A DNA stretch of 64,000 nucleotides from [Clostridium] fimetarium (GCF_900111235.1 NZ_FOJI01000003.1:310001-374000); one strand, 5' to 3'; numbered from the stretch's first letter, positions 18,901-27,486 are shown. Made by a program: numbers and translations. Notes: generated by a model from the letters alone, not told the origin.

Positions 18901-19955
18901 GGATGTTTACCACCGAACAACACCTGCATCATTTGCTGATATACTTCTGGAGATTCTACCTTATAATCCATCAAAAGGTTACTCGTACTGTTACCACTGA
19001 GTAGTCCAAACCCTTTGTAGGTTAGTCCATTGACATTTTGGGCTGCTGCTACCACATCAGTTCCATCTACGACCACTTCGCCGTATTGTGTTGTTATATT
19101 TGGAAGAGTCACAGTTCCTTTTGCTACAGAAAACCAGCTAAGCGCTGGAGCCTCTCCTGTGGCATTAATATTTTGCACTTTCATAGTAACCGTACATGCA
19201 GAAGCTACTGTGAAATGTGTAAGCTTCACATCAGAGCTTCCAACACCAGATACAGTTGCAGTCTGCGAAGTGACGCTCATCATGCCATTACCACTCAGTA
19301 CGTAGTTCACACTTCGGCCATTCCACCACTCATGTAAACCTGCCCCAAGTGTATACTCACCTGCCTCTAGATAAAGCTGATAGGTAAGTGCCTCTGTTTT
19401 ACTGCTACTGTACCATCCACTCTCTATTTTTTTTGTAACAGCTATATTACTTGTTCCTTTTTCTCTAAAATTAGTTCCAATTCTTCCCCATTTATCCGTA
19501 TCGTTATATATCTGATCGGCAACGGTATTTTTTATTGTTGTGCTCAAAGCCTTGATTGAATCAAACGCTTTGGACTCTTTGCCACTATCTCGGCTGGCAT
19601 CCACAAAATACACAAGTTCGTTTTCCGCTTTTGGAATCACTTCTACTTGTGCTTTTACTACGTCATTTCCTGCTTGTCCTGTTACCTCAACGGTATCAAA
19701 AGGCACCGCAAATTTGGTACTTGGCCAACTCCATTTTACACTCGTGCTTGTTCCATTGACATCAACTGCTGCTGGCAGTGTTGTTTGTTTTGTAGCAGTT
19801 GCGTCCTGATACGCTGCAGCATAAATAGTAGTGAGCGTTTCTGCCTCCACTGTGCTTGTTCCAATTGCAGGTATACCAGAAACGATTAAACCTGTGCTAA
19901 GTACCAATGCCATAATACGCTTACCTAACAAATTTCTCATTTTCATTTTTCTCAT
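15972..19955 (-). CDS. Secreted, membrane-anchored GH59-type beta-galactosidase, multidomain
   Basis: 1327 residues. A signal peptide (about 1-38, ending TSTVEA) is followed by an Ig-like domain (about 45-110), a beta-sandwich region (about 115-285), a TIM-barrel of the galactocerebrosidase family GH59 (about 305-690; 'YKGFGLLSG', 'VKMEMGNDGNNSTGAD'), a lectin-type domain as in mammalian GALC (about 840-1000), a galactose-binding-like domain (about 1005-1130), two FIVAR-type helical repeats (about 1135-1260) and a C-terminal membrane helix with KRKK. The clan GH-A acid/base is the Glu of 'DTNETS' (E461) and the nucleophile the Glu of 'IWYSEG' (E558), both present. The ATG at 19955 follows GAGGGT; a TTG 18 bases upstream is less likely. 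It would release galactose at the cell surface. Confidence 0.88.
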   Translation of the reverse strand: MRKMKMRNLLGKRIMALVLSTGLIVSGIPAIGTSTVEAETLTTIYAAAYQDATATKQTTLPAAVDVNGTSTSVKWSWPSTKFAVPFDTVEVTGQAGNDVVKAQVEVIPKAENELVYFVDASRDSGKESKAFDSIKALSTTIKNTVADQIYNDTDKWGRIGTNFREKGTSNIAVTKKIESGWYSSSKTEALTYQLYLEAGEYTLGAGLHEWWNGRSVNYVLSGNGMMSVTSQTATVSGVGSSDVKLTHFTVASACTVTMKVQNINATGEAPALSWFSVAKGTVTLPNITTQYGEVVVDGTDVVAAAQNVNGLTYKGFGLLSGNSTSNLLMDYKVESPEVYQQMMQVLFGGKHPLMNHVKMEMGNDGNNSTGADACTMRLETEEADASRSPGFQLAADAKKINPDIKVSFLRWGMPTWVASAWNSDRTGAGYEAMYKWYSQTVFDAYEKYGYIVDYINPDTNETSNPDEDFIKWFKTKLTEEKDFPSYMDAAAQKAYNSIKIIASDENTSLNIVPSMRADSALYNAVSAVGFHYRAGDTNSTRDYRTMADVDDKEIWYSEGCATFSYSEYQENKTIAYGAGTIGGFQSPLALADNFIKSFVYSRKTHYIFQPAVGSFYEGAQYDHKELISAREPWAGYVHYDPMIYLLEHFSKFAVTGWENEDNTAGIWRVIPSASANNSSGSDHLTNEAGNPSYMTLAAPDKKNFSVVMVNNSSKTQKYSVKAQNMDIADGAPMEIWETKTDSYMQYIGEAGYSNGYYTVTVEPYSTVTLTTLDCNKDAQYTNPLPESNEKAVLDTDASGKTLDTTDNILYADDYNYDEYNDYSAYGKDYLTSRGNEPRNTVDFSGAFVVDNGQLKQLLNNSVSQWNNNTPNSVVGDFRWMNYKASIDVTVGVGYAGLNIRQQTGMGFEGSGYNLSITKDGIWTLKKHSTVVASGTATKNDAGTYKLALEGKGAVISAWVDGVLVNAYTDLNPEYFGRVRLGCSWNETTFDNLLVEKVDGYEPYATELIDNASDEVTYDGTWDIRVAGNGASSNDWYRSTSTTATPGSSFQFDMSGAGFALLGGNDGSATLDISVDGKQVATDVTTQSSNQHYSTYIQDGLKNSAHTVKVTVKSGNFVLDAIDILPSGEMDKAQLDELIQKVENTKYIDTMFEDKWIPFTTALQTARDVSANVRASQNEIDAAYTALKAAAIGIVNPNKLKEKMEKARSIDASLYTDESYEKVTMALNDANSEINNEIVIQENLDATGTALEKAIAELVKKTPISEATINEPSTPSSESTAVENGIATGDTTMVSTIIVLGVVSAFILASLVLVSFIKRKKARNINSK

Positions 19956-19973
19956 TTTTTTACCCTCTCTCAA

Positions 19974-20309
19974 TTTTTTAAATTATATTAGTATATTTCT
20001 AATCACCTCTTTCCATTTTGTCGTATTCATAAAATATTGTTAATTAATGGTCTATACGTGTTAATTTTAACAACTATAACTTTTTTTTGAATGTATTTTT
20101 CCACATTTTTCATATATAAATTCTCTTATCTTTGTTTTATTAATCAAATACCATATAATAGACTACTATTTCATATATTTTTTCACTATTTTCATATACT
20201 TTTAATATATTTTTTATATATTTTTTATATTTATACAAGAAAAATTGCTTTAATATCTAAATTGAATATCAACGAAAAAAAAGATGCTATGAATCTAATT
20301 CCAAAGCCC
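19974..20309. other. AT-rich gene-free stretch upstream of the GH59 gene
   Basis: No convincing coding sequence. It is almost pure A/T with long T runs ('atatattttttatatatttttt' type). It holds a short copy of the galactose half-site (acaactataac at 20070) and must contain the GH59 promoter and a leader of up to 300 bases; no -35/-10 pair stands out. Confidence 0.5.
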
Positions 20310-20355
20310 AAAACACCCTATATGAACTTAATTAAACGTTCATATAGGGTGTTTT
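20310..20355. terminator. Strong bidirectional hairpin terminator
   Basis: A perfect 18-bp stem, aaaacaccctatatgaac with gttcatatagggtgtttt, closes a 10-base loop. The plus side is followed by a T-rich run (atttttctttttt) and the minus side by TTTTGGG. It lies 65 bp after the stop of the solute-binding-protein gene, so it mainly insulates that operon from the GH59 gene. Confidence 0.85.
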
Positions 20356-20419
20356 ATTTTTCTTTTTTATAATTGTAGCTTAATATATACCCTTGATGCG
20401 AGGTCAATTAATATTCTAA

Positions 20420-21730
20420 CTATTTAGCCTCTTTTATTAAAGTATTAATTTTGGGTTCAACTTCCTGCAATGTTTTCGTTAAATCTGCATCACTGATCCA
20501 GATATTTTCTATTGCTGTAGAGATTGTGCGGTTTTCTTCAGTTCCAACAGTTGCATAGGATTTTGCATTTACCAGCTGATTAATTGCCACTTGCATCTGT
20601 GGTACTTTAGCGATAAATGCTGTTAGTGCCGCAGATGAATTTGCGCTGATTCTAGTTGGAAGATAACCTGTAGCGATTGTAGCTGCAGCTGAATTATCTG
20701 TATTTGTCATGAATTTTACAAATTGCCAAGCTGCTTCTTTTTGGGCATCGCTGATTTTTGTAGTGATGGCTAAATTAGCACCTCCGGTTACAGTCGCATC
20801 AATATCTCCTTTTGGCATAAACGATACACCAACTTCAAATCCATATTTTGTTCCCATTGCTGATAGAGAAACAATGGCACCTGTAGACATTGGGATCATT
20901 GCCGTTTTCCCACTTGCAAATTCTGTATATATATTATTATATTCTGCCTGTGGAATTAAATGGGCAGATCCGCTTTGCTTTAAATCCAAGAACATTTGTG
21001 TAAAGTTTTTTGTAAGTGTACTGTTAATATTTGTAGTGGTATTGTCACTATTATGTAAACCTGAATTATATGATTTTAAATAGCTGTCCAGAATCCATGG
21101 CCATGAATATGTAGTTACACCATATACACCTAATTTACTATGAAGTGTTGTTGAATATGTTTTAAAATCATTCCATGTTGTCATTTTTGTACCATCAAGA
21201 CCTGCTTTATCAAACATTGTTTTATTATAAATCATAACTGCAGTGCTTTTTAAAAATGGAATAGAATAGCATTTACTATTAAAATAAGATTCTGCTAAAA
21301 AGCCTTCCTGAAAATCTTTCATATCTACTTGATCTCTTTTGATATAACCATCCAGGGGAAGTAAAACATTATCATTCACAAATGGTGTCTGATCAACGCC
21401 CATAAGTACTACAGCAGGCGTATTTCCAGCAACCGCTGCCGCCTGAAGTTTCTGTCCTACAGTAGTGTAATCTTGTTGATTTACTGCATTTACAGTAATT
21501 CCAAGTTGTGTTCCAATGGTACTATTAAATTCTGCAACTTTGTCGAGATTGTATTTCTCAACGGTATCCGTAAAGCAATACCAATAATCAATTGTAACAG
21601 GTGAAGTTAAGACATCTTCGGTTTTTGGAACAGTTTCATTAATAACCGTCTCATCATTTTTTTGTGTGCCGCATGCTGATAAGGTACCCACCATCGTAAG
21701 GATGAGGGCTAAAGAAAGTAATCGTTTCAT
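20420..21730 (-). CDS. ABC transporter substrate-binding lipoprotein, UgpB-like
   Basis: 436 residues. A lipoprotein signal with lipobox 'GTLSAC' places Cys20 as the lipidated residue, so it is anchored outside the membrane. The body matches the family-1 extracellular solute-binding fold. 'TAVMIYNKTMFDKAGLDG' followed by 'TWNDFKTYSTTL', and the later 'TGGANLAIT' and 'ATGYLPTR', parallel UgpB, the glycerol-3-phosphate/glycerophosphodiester receptor. The ATG at 21730 has GGAGG five bases upstream; in-frame codons further upstream would add a basic stretch before the signal. It is the last gene of the transporter operon, an unusual but known position. Confidence 0.87.
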   Translation of the reverse strand: MKRLLSLALILTMVGTLSACGTQKNDETVINETVPKTEDVLTSPVTIDYWYCFTDTVEKYNLDKVAEFNSTIGTQLGITVNAVNQQDYTTVGQKLQAAAVAGNTPAVVLMGVDQTPFVNDNVLLPLDGYIKRDQVDMKDFQEGFLAESYFNSKCYSIPFLKSTAVMIYNKTMFDKAGLDGTKMTTWNDFKTYSTTLHSKLGVYGVTTYSWPWILDSYLKSYNSGLHNSDNTTTNINSTLTKNFTQMFLDLKQSGSAHLIPQAEYNNIYTEFASGKTAMIPMSTGAIVSLSAMGTKYGFEVGVSFMPKGDIDATVTGGANLAITTKISDAQKEAAWQFVKFMTNTDNSAAATIATGYLPTRISANSSAALTAFIAKVPQMQVAINQLVNAKSYATVGTEENRTISTAIENIWISDADLTKTLQEVEPKINTLIKEAK

Positions 21731-21823
21731 AATATCCTCCATTTGTACGCGCTTATTTGTGCGCGCTTTTTCGCATAACAATTTTTTGCAACATTTCCAT
21801 TTAATGCGATGCAGTTTCCTGCT

Positions 21824-22648
21824 TTATTTTTCACCGGTATAAGTAAAAGCCCGGATAATCTGTTTTTGTGCAATGAAAAACGCAATGATAATTGGAATAA
21901 TTAACAAAAGGTTTCCCGCCATAACAATATGATAGGTAATTCCACCTTCTACCATTCTAAGACTGCTGATACCTATTGGTAGCGTACGTACATTATTATT
22001 TGTTGTAATTATAAGCGGCCAAAAATAATCATTCCAGGTTGAGATAAAACTGAACAATGCCAGCATAAATATGGTTGGTTTTGCAGCAGGTAGCATGATT
22101 TTTGTTATTATTTTTAATTCGGTGGCCTTATCCAATCTCGCAGCTTCCACTATTTCTTCTGGAACCTGCATGAAGCTTTGCCTCATCATAAAAATCCCAA
22201 ATGCACTCGTTGCGAATGGTAAAATAAGACTCAGATAATTGTTGATCAACCCCCATTTACTAAACATCAGATATATAGGAAGAAAAACGAGCTGACTTGG
22301 AACCATCATAGTTGCTAAAATAGAACCAAATAAGAATGATTTTCCTCTAAATTTAAGTCGTGCGAATGCATAGGCTGCCGGAATTACCGTTAAAAACTGC
22401 AATGCCATTACACTGATTGAAACTATAATACTATTTACCGTGTATTTCATAAACGGAATTGCTTTAAATGCTGTTACAAAATTCTCCCATTGTGGATTAC
22501 TCACCCAGAAAGAGGGTGGAAACTGTATTGTTTCCTGTACGGTCTTAATTGCCGTAAGAATCATCCAATAGAATGGGACAAAGAAAATGATTATAATCAA
22601 TGTATTTATTAGTATTCGTATGGATTTTTTCATTATCTGTTTAATCAT
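21824..22648 (-). CDS. ABC transporter permease, MalG/UgpE type
   Basis: 274 residues with six membrane helices. The cytoplasmic EAA loop reads 'EEIVEAARLDKATELKIITK' followed by 'IMLPAAKP', the docking site for the ATPase. It is the second permease of a binding-protein-dependent sugar or glycerol-3-phosphate importer. The ATG at 22648 follows AAGGAGG by six bases; codons upstream overlap the preceding permease gene. The real gap to that gene is 10 bp, which implies one operon with the ATPase and binding protein. Confidence 0.92.
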   Translation of the reverse strand: MIKQIMKKSIRILINTLIIIIFFVPFYWMILTAIKTVQETIQFPPSFWVSNPQWENFVTAFKAIPFMKYTVNSIIVSISVMALQFLTVIPAAYAFARLKFRGKSFLFGSILATMMVPSQLVFLPIYLMFSKWGLINNYLSLILPFATSAFGIFMMRQSFMQVPEEIVEAARLDKATELKIITKIMLPAAKPTIFMLALFSFISTWNDYFWPLIITTNNNVRTLPIGISSLRMVEGGITYHIVMAGNLLLIIPIIIAFFIAQKQIIRAFTYTGEK

Positions 22649-22658
22649 GTGTTCCTCC

Positions 22659-23546
22659 TTAACGGTAATATACTTTTTTACTGAGCACTTTAAAGTATAG
22701 AATAGTAAGTACGCCAATCAGTATCATCAATACAACACCTAACGCTGATGCATAACCAATTTTATAAAAGCTAAAGCCATATTCATATACATAATAAACC
22801 AATGTCTTCGTGGAATTAGCAGGCCCTCCAAGTGTCATTAATTGTATCGTTTCAAATGTTTTTAATGAGACAATGATATTGACAAGCACCAGGAAGAACA
22901 TAGTTGGCGATATCATTGGAAGCGTAATTTTAAAAAATGTTTTAACTCGGCTCGAACGATCCAACTGAGCAGCCTCGAACAAGTATTGTGGTATTTTTTG
23001 TATTGCCGAAATAATAATGAGCGTGTTATAACCAACACCTTTCCAGACCGATACCATTACCAGTGAAATCATGGCCGTATTTGTATTCTGAAGCCACCTA
23101 ATAGGTGGCAACCCAATGCATTCCAAAAAATAATTAAATAATCCATAATCCGGTTCAAACATCCATAAAAAAATAAATGAGATAGAAACAAAGGAGATGA
23201 TATAAGGAGCAAAAATTACGCTCTGCAGTATCTGGTTTATTTTTGTGTTCTTTTGCAGATATGCTGCTAACAGTAAGGACAACAAAATACTTATTCCAAC
23301 CGATAAAAGCATGAAGGAGAATGTGTTTTTTATAACTACCCAAAATTCAGAATTTCCAAACATCTCCAAATAATTTTTGATACCTATAAATTTCATTTTT
23401 CCAATCATATTCCATTTAAAAAAGCTCAGATAAATCATATATATCATTGGGTATAAAAAAAACAAAAATAAAATAATCATGGAAGGAGTAATCAGTGCAT
23501 ATGGCTTTAGCAGTGAACCTGCTTTTTTATAATTTATTTTCTTCAT
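22659..23546 (-). CDS. ABC transporter permease, MalF/UgpA type
   Basis: 295 residues, six predicted membrane helices, EAA loop 'QYLFEAAQLDRSSRVKTFFK' followed by 'ITLPMISP'. It pairs with the MalG-type permease at 21824-22648. The ATG at 23546 (MKKINYKKAG) has AAAGGA upstream; in-frame codons further upstream fall inside the ATPase gene. With UgpB-like and UgpC-like partners, it forms an importer whose most likely substrates are glycerol 3-phosphate, a glycerophosphodiester or a sugar. Confidence 0.91.
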   Translation of the reverse strand: MKKINYKKAGSLLKPYALITPSMIILFLFFLYPMIYMIYLSFFKWNMIGKMKFIGIKNYLEMFGNSEFWVVIKNTFSFMLLSVGISILLSLLLAAYLQKNTKINQILQSVIFAPYIISFVSISFIFLWMFEPDYGLFNYFLECIGLPPIRWLQNTNTAMISLVMVSVWKGVGYNTLIIISAIQKIPQYLFEAAQLDRSSRVKTFFKITLPMISPTMFFLVLVNIIVSLKTFETIQLMTLGGPANSTKTLVYYVYEYGFSFYKIGYASALGVVLMILIGVLTILYFKVLSKKVYYR

Positions 23547-23559
23547 GGCAGATCCTTTC

Positions 23560-24600
23560 TTAGATGTAAATTCGATTTTCATTAGCATCAAAATAATACA
23601 ATTTTTCATAAGAAACCATTACTGTAACTTGGGAATACTCCATCATCTTGGAACTATAGGTTTTTGCATTAATACTTTCTTTTTCCAGCTGAATTCGGTA
23701 TAATATCTCATTTCCTAGCATCTCATGCAGAATAATTTCTCCTTTAAAAGATAGGTACTGCTGATTTTCTTGCACATCATCCGTGAATTCTGTATTTTCA
23801 GGACGGAACCCTATGTATTTGGCATTTTCGGGAATCACCAATCCCTCAGGCAAAACGAAATCCAACTGCATAATATTCATTGGTGGATTTCCAATAAATT
23901 TAGATGTAAATATATTTTGCGGATTATGATAGATTTCCATTGGTGTACTTTGCTGCATTATTTGACCATCTTTTAATAAAATAATATCTGTAGCCATTGA
24001 CATTGCCTCTGTTTGATCATGGGTAACATATACAAAAGTAGCATTTAGTTTTCTGTGAAGTTCGATTAAATCAGTCCTAATCTGATTTCTTAATTTTGCA
24101 TCCAAATTAGAGAGCGGCTCATCCATCAAAAATACAGAAGGGTTCTTTACCATTGCCCTTGCCAACGCGACACGTTGCCTTTGACCTCCAGATAATTTTG
24201 CAGGTTTCCTGTGAATATATTCTGACAACCCTACTATTTCACATACTTTCTGAATGCGTTCTGAGCGGGATTTTTTTGGCACTTTCATATTGATAAGCCC
24301 AAATTCTATATTTTCCCGGACTGTCATGTTTGGGTATAATGCATAATTCTGAAATACCATCGCAATATTTCGCGCACCTGGTTCCACTTTCTTCATATCC
24401 TTACCATCAATATAGATTGAGCCTTCTGTCTCTTGCTCCAATCCCGCGATCATTCTTAATATGGTAGATTTTCCACAACCCGATGGTCCAAGTAACACAG
24501 TAAAACTTCTATCTTGAATATTGAGTGATAAATGATCAATCACCGGTTGATTACTTTCATAACATTTCTTAATCTGTTTCAATTCAATTTTAGGTATCAT
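23560..24600 (-). CDS. ABC importer ATPase, UgpC/MsmX type
   Basis: 346 residues: an ABC nucleotide-binding domain with Walker A 'GPSGCGKST', Q-loop 'VFQNYALYPNMT', signature 'LSGGQRQRVALARAM', Walker B 'FLMDEPLSNLDAKLR' and H-loop 'VTHDQTEAM', then the C-terminal TOBE/MOP regulatory domain ('YIGFRPENTEF') typical of MalK/UgpC proteins. It is the first transport gene of the operon, 15 bp downstream of the phosphatase-like gene. It energises the two permeases encoded immediately downstream. Confidence 0.93.
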   Translation of the reverse strand: MIPKIELKQIKKCYESNQPVIDHLSLNIQDRSFTVLLGPSGCGKSTILRMIAGLEQETEGSIYIDGKDMKKVEPGARNIAMVFQNYALYPNMTVRENIEFGLINMKVPKKSRSERIQKVCEIVGLSEYIHRKPAKLSGGQRQRVALARAMVKNPSVFLMDEPLSNLDAKLRNQIRTDLIELHRKLNATFVYVTHDQTEAMSMATDIILLKDGQIMQQSTPMEIYHNPQNIFTSKFIGNPPMNIMQLDFVLPEGLVIPENAKYIGFRPENTEFTDDVQENQQYLSFKGEIILHEMLGNEILYRIQLEKESINAKTYSSKMMEYSQVTVMVSYEKLYYFDANENRIYI

Positions 24601-24615
24601 ATACTGTCCTTTCTA

Positions 24616-25365
24616 TTAGATGAAAACAAAATGGCGTCTTATGTTTCTTATTTCGTTTTCCGTAAACACTTTACCAAATAGTGACGTTTCTATATTTTGT
24701 GTATGGAAGTAAAGTATTAAGGCTTCAATATTATCCGCATCAGACCTTAATAAATCTCCATATAATTGTATTGCTTCATACATGATTGGGTTTTTCAAGT
24801 TATAGGTATATGTAATCTGATAGTCTGCTGATATATCAACCAGATCTACTTTACATAGATAAAGTAGCAGCGCTGCAAGAATTCCTGTACGATCTTTTCC
24901 AGCAGTACAGTGAAATAATACACTTCCATTTTCCAAAGCAGATGCAATGGTTTTTATGATCTGCATAATATTGTGAATATTATTCTTAAATAAAGTCACA
25001 TACCCTTCACTCATACTTTTTTTAAATTCATCTGGAGAAGAATATTTATGCATCGTGGCTTCTAAAATTGAATTGTTTTGTTTTTCATCGAGCATTGGCA
25101 TGTGAAGATAATGAATGCTTGGTGTTGTCGTATAAGCCTGACTGACCTTTTCTTTGGTTGACCTTAAATCAATTATAGTTTTCACATTCATGTGCTCTAA
25201 CCTTTTCCATTCATCCTTTGAAATATTTGCCAGCGAATCAGCTCTATAAAACACTCCAAATCTGGTTACTCCACCGTCATTCGTAGGATATCCTCCCAAG
25301 TCTCTAATGTTATAGGCATTTATAAAAGGATACCGTCTAAAATATTTCATTTTGTATTTCCTCAT
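24616..25365 (-). CDS. Tyrosine-phosphatase-like protein (Y_phosphatase3 type)
   Basis: 249 residues with the cysteine-phosphatase P-loop 'HCTAGKDRTG' (C-x5-R) and the N-terminal 'NIRDLGGYPTNDGG' typical of the bacterial PF13350 family, whose members act on phosphotyrosine, phosphoinositides or other organic phosphates. A general-acid Asp is probably supplied by the loop around 'MLDEKQN'. An alternative start at 25350 (MKYFRRY) has GAGGA eight bases upstream and may be correct. It leads the UgpB-like transporter operon, so it may dephosphorylate the imported phosphoester rather than a protein. That role is inferred from position. Confidence 0.85.
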   Translation of the reverse strand: MRKYKMKYFRRYPFINAYNIRDLGGYPTNDGGVTRFGVFYRADSLANISKDEWKRLEHMNVKTIIDLRSTKEKVSQAYTTTPSIHYLHMPMLDEKQNNSILEATMHKYSSPDEFKKSMSEGYVTLFKNNIHNIMQIIKTIASALENGSVLFHCTAGKDRTGILAALLLYLCKVDLVDISADYQITYTYNLKNPIMYEAIQLYGDLLRSDADNIEALILYFHTQNIETSLFGKVFTENEIRNIRRHFVFI

Positions 25366-25526
25366 CTCTTTTTCTTTTGCATTTTCAGTATAGCAAATAC
25401 ATATTGAGCACTACTATCAAGTCTCTGTAAACTCTTTGTAAATTGTACGTAATGTTTAAATTTTGACATTGTGTTTTATTTTAACGTGGTGTAGAATGAA
25501 TTTAAAATGATGAAAGAGGTGGTTTC

Positions 25527-26171
25527 GTGGAACAAAAGAACAAATACTTAAGACATGGAGAAAAGCAATATAACTTAATTTTGTCGACTGCAGAAAAGAT
25601 TTTTGTGGAACAGGGGATTGAAAAAGTGAAATTATCAGATATTGTGGAAGAATGCGGAATTATGAGAGCTACTTTTTATAGGTACTTCAAAAATAAAGAA
25701 GAACTCCTATGGCATATAATGAGAACGCATACCACAGATTTTTTTCAAAAATTAGAGGATAAAATAGGCAGTAATGATTGCACGACCTTTGATAAATTCG
25801 AAAAATTTATCAATTTATTATGTGAGGGATTTGATTGTAATCCAAACTCCTATATATTTATTGATCTATTTAAAGATACTTATCTAAATGCCACCAGTCA
25901 TGAAGACAGTGAATTGTTAATGACAATATATGAAGAAGATGATTATCACACTGGTGATACTGTAAAATTCTTTCTGGAAAATTTTTATGATGGTTCTGTG
26001 AAGGACGTCCTTGATCCCAAAATAACTGCCGTATCAATTTTATATAGCTCCATTATAATTGTTTCTACCATGGCAAAACAAACAGCGACCATTCCAGCCA
26101 AGTACCAGATACAGGCAGGGGATTTGGTTCGCTTTAGTTTAAATGCATTATTAGACAGTATTAGACCCTAA
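25527..26171 (+). CDS. TetR-family transcriptional regulator
   Basis: 214 residues. The N-terminal helix-turn-helix reads 'VKLSDIVEECGIMRATFYRY' with the usual TetR follow-on 'FKNKEELLWHIM'; the remainder is an all-helical ligand domain. The start is a GTG at 25527 with AAAGAGGTGG upstream. It is divergent from the phosphatase/transporter operon and is followed after 16 bp by the phosphodiesterase gene on the same strand, so it probably represses both units. Confidence 0.9.
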   Translation: MEQKNKYLRHGEKQYNLILSTAEKIFVEQGIEKVKLSDIVEECGIMRATFYRYFKNKEELLWHIMRTHTTDFFQKLEDKIGSNDCTTFDKFEKFINLLCEGFDCNPNSYIFIDLFKDTYLNATSHEDSELLMTIYEEDDYHTGDTVKFFLENFYDGSVKDVLDPKITAVSILYSSIIIVSTMAKQTATIPAKYQIQAGDLVRFSLNALLDSIRP

Positions 26172-26187
26172 AAGGAGGAAAGAAAAC

Positions 26188-27486
26188 ATGAGCAGCAAAT
26201 TAGTTATAATATCTGTAGATGCACTACAGACTCAGGATTTAGAGATAATGAAAGAATTACCAGGTTTTAAGAAAATTCTAGAAAAGGCTTCTATCGTAAA
26301 AAATATTAGAGAGGTATATCCTACTCTTACAAATGTAAATCACGTCAGCATAATTACAGGTGTTACACCAGCACAACACGGTGTTTACCACAATCAGTAT
26401 CCTTATGCTCCTGAGACAGACACTAACTGGAATGTAGTTGGGTATAATTGGATCTGGGAAAGTAGTGCCATAAAAGTCCCAACTTTAATTGATGCAGCCA
26501 AAGAGGCTGGACTTACTACCGCAGTTGCTACCTGGCCAACAATGGGTGGAGCTATTCCAGATTACAATTTTGCAGAGATGTGGCCTTACATGTATGGATC
26601 ACCAAGAGCAAGTTATGGAGTAGGTAGTTCACCAGAAATTATGGATCGTTTTTTTGATAAATATGTGGCAGGTTTTGATTTCGCAAAATCTTTTGAAGTA
26701 GATCAGTTTGTGGTACCAATTGCTTGTGATATCTTAAAAGAGAATCAACCTGATTTGTTACTTACACATATTATTTTGTTAGACGGATATCGCCATAAAA
26801 CAGGTAATGATAGCGAATATGTTGAAAAAGCTCTGATGAAAGCAGATGTGCATATTCAAAATATTTTAAATGCAACAAAAGAAGCTGGAACCTACGAAAA
26901 CACGAATTTTATTATTGTTGGTGATCATGGTCAGATCAACATAGAACAAGAATTCCAGTTAAATATTCCTTTTATAGAAGCAGGATTGATTTCACTCGAT
27001 TCTAAAAATTTGGTAAAAGATTATACCGCTTACAGTTTTTCAGCAGGCTTTTCCAGCCAGATTATGCTAAAAGATCCAAAGGATGAAGCCATGCTATCTA
27101 GCGTTTACCATCTATTATTAGAGCTTCAAAAACAATATCCAGATTACATAGAACATATTTATACGATAGAAGAAGCCGCAGAAGAAGGTCTTACAGGACC
27201 ATTTAGCTTTGTAGTGGAAGGAACATTAGGAACTTGTTTTGGTAATCAATATACGGGAGCACTAATCACTAAAGCAAATTCTCCCGACTATCATTCCTAT
27301 AAATCAAATCACGGTTACCATCCTTCCAAGGGACCCAAACCATTAATGATTGCATTTGGACCTGATATTAAGGAAAATGCAGTAATTGAAAGTGCATCTG
27401 TTTTAAATGAATGTCCAACATTTTGCAAATTGCTGGGAATTCAAATGCCAACTGCAGAAGAAAAAGCACTGGATATAATAAAGTAA
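26188..27486 (+). CDS. Alkaline-phosphatase-superfamily phosphodiesterase (NPP type)
   Basis: 432 residues without a signal peptide. It fits the type-I phosphodiesterase/nucleotide pyrophosphatase family: metal ligand Asp in 'IISVDALQ', nucleophile Thr in 'YPTLTNVNHVS', 'TGVTPAQHGVYHNQ', second-metal residues in 'VGDHGQ', and a late His in 'NHGYHPS'. Such enzymes cleave nucleotide or glycerol phosphodiesters, including glycerophosphocholine for the NPP6 type. AAAGGAGG precedes the ATG. Divergence from a UgpB-like importer suggests the enzyme splits the imported phosphodiester in the cytoplasm; the exact substrate is not visible. Confidence 0.87.
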   Translation: MSSKLVIISVDALQTQDLEIMKELPGFKKILEKASIVKNIREVYPTLTNVNHVSIITGVTPAQHGVYHNQYPYAPETDTNWNVVGYNWIWESSAIKVPTLIDAAKEAGLTTAVATWPTMGGAIPDYNFAEMWPYMYGSPRASYGVGSSPEIMDRFFDKYVAGFDFAKSFEVDQFVVPIACDILKENQPDLLLTHIILLDGYRHKTGNDSEYVEKALMKADVHIQNILNATKEAGTYENTNFIIVGDHGQINIEQEFQLNIPFIEAGLISLDSKNLVKDYTAYSFSAGFSSQIMLKDPKDEAMLSSVYHLLLELQKQYPDYIEHIYTIEEAAEEGLTGPFSFVVEGTLGTCFGNQYTGALITKANSPDYHSYKSNHGYHPSKGPKPLMIAFGPDIKENAVIESASVLNECPTFCKLLGIQMPTAEEKALDIIK

